From assembly GCA_964019155.1 (NCBI GenBank), contig OZ025240.1:18463521-18527520 (forward strand): a stretch of DNA of 64,000 nt, written 5' to 3'. Under the pieces are notes generated by a model, which saw only the letters and a list, made by a program, of their open reading frames with translations, did no database searches and had not been told where the DNA came from. Positions 63,950 through 64,000 of the stretch are shown in pieces. Origin of the DNA: Osedax fenrisi (Eukaryota; Annelida; Polychaeta; Sabellida; Siboglinidae). A program made the position numbers and the translations under genes. Position 1 is the first letter of the stretch; the number at the start of each line of letters is the position of its first letter.

Positions 63950-64000
63950 TTTTACGAAGCAAAGATGGTTCACTCCCTATCTAAACTATGTAATTATTTT
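63950..64000. mobile_element. TIR element of the CAAAGATTTT family, copy E (cut by window end)
   Basis: CAAAGATTTTACGAAGCAAA begins here and runs off the right edge, so only its first ~50 bp are visible. Confidence 0.65.

Larger units (their letters stand above)
61626..64000. other. Upstream of the DHHC gene: AT-rich DNA and nested transposons
   Basis: 61626-62337 is plain AT-rich sequence that should include the DHHC promoter; no motif can be assigned. The rest is TIR elements (see separate entries). No coding exon is supported. Confidence 0.6.

Noticed and set aside
1..64000. CRISPR arrays, bacterial operons or prophage
   Set aside because: Introns, SINEs, non-LTR elements and animal gene families show this is eukaryotic nuclear DNA; the tandem arrays have no spacer structure.

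Overview
This is metazoan nuclear DNA. It is very AT-rich, full of (TA)n runs, and has spliceosomal introns with GT..AG ends. It uses the standard code and carries APE-type non-LTR retrotransposons, tRNA-derived SINEs and several families of short inverted-repeat DNA transposons. The gene content (Dispatched, a TTLL15-type ligase, a CFAP97-domain protein, an eight-repeat annexin, a ZDHHC24-like acyltransferase) fits a ciliated invertebrate. I cannot name the phylum. Almost every real coding exon is short. I rebuilt the genes by joining exons whose splice phases agree and whose translations follow known families, so positions are sequence-derived but gene models are manual.

Layout: (1) 1-3875 (+), the 3' end of a Dispatched-like RND transporter, running in from the left edge. 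(2) 3876-8355, no gene; SINE and MITE-like elements. (3) 8356-22346 (-), a 19-exon gene for an eight-repeat (octad) annexin of about 718 aa that has lost the calcium loop in every repeat. (4) 23851-27998 (-), a complete five-exon CFAP97D1-like gene. (5) 28-42.4 kb, a large divergent intergenic region with a 5'-truncated retrotransposon, a GC-richer island at 32.34-32.68 kb and transposon copies. (6) 42482-59314 (+), a complete 13-exon TTLL15-type gene (488 aa) carrying an EN-RT retrotransposon in one intron. (7) 60069-61625 (-), a complete two-exon DHHC palmitoyltransferase gene. (8) 61.6-64 kb, nested transposons.

The genes do not form one pathway. Two (CFAP97D-like, TTLL15-like) belong to ciliary/microtubule biology; Dispatched, the annexin and the DHHC enzyme act at membranes or on lipidated proteins.

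The most unusual signals are: (a) minisatellites that repeatedly begin exactly at splice sites or at a stop codon and multiply donor-like or acceptor-like sequence; (b) the calcium-loop-less octad annexin, whose first exon lies inside a TIR-bounded 3-kb element; (c) several TA-flanked element families that share a GGG(G)-start terminus but each carry their own subterminal motif; (d) a 7-bp-TSD element family; (e) what looks like a three-level nested insertion near the right end.
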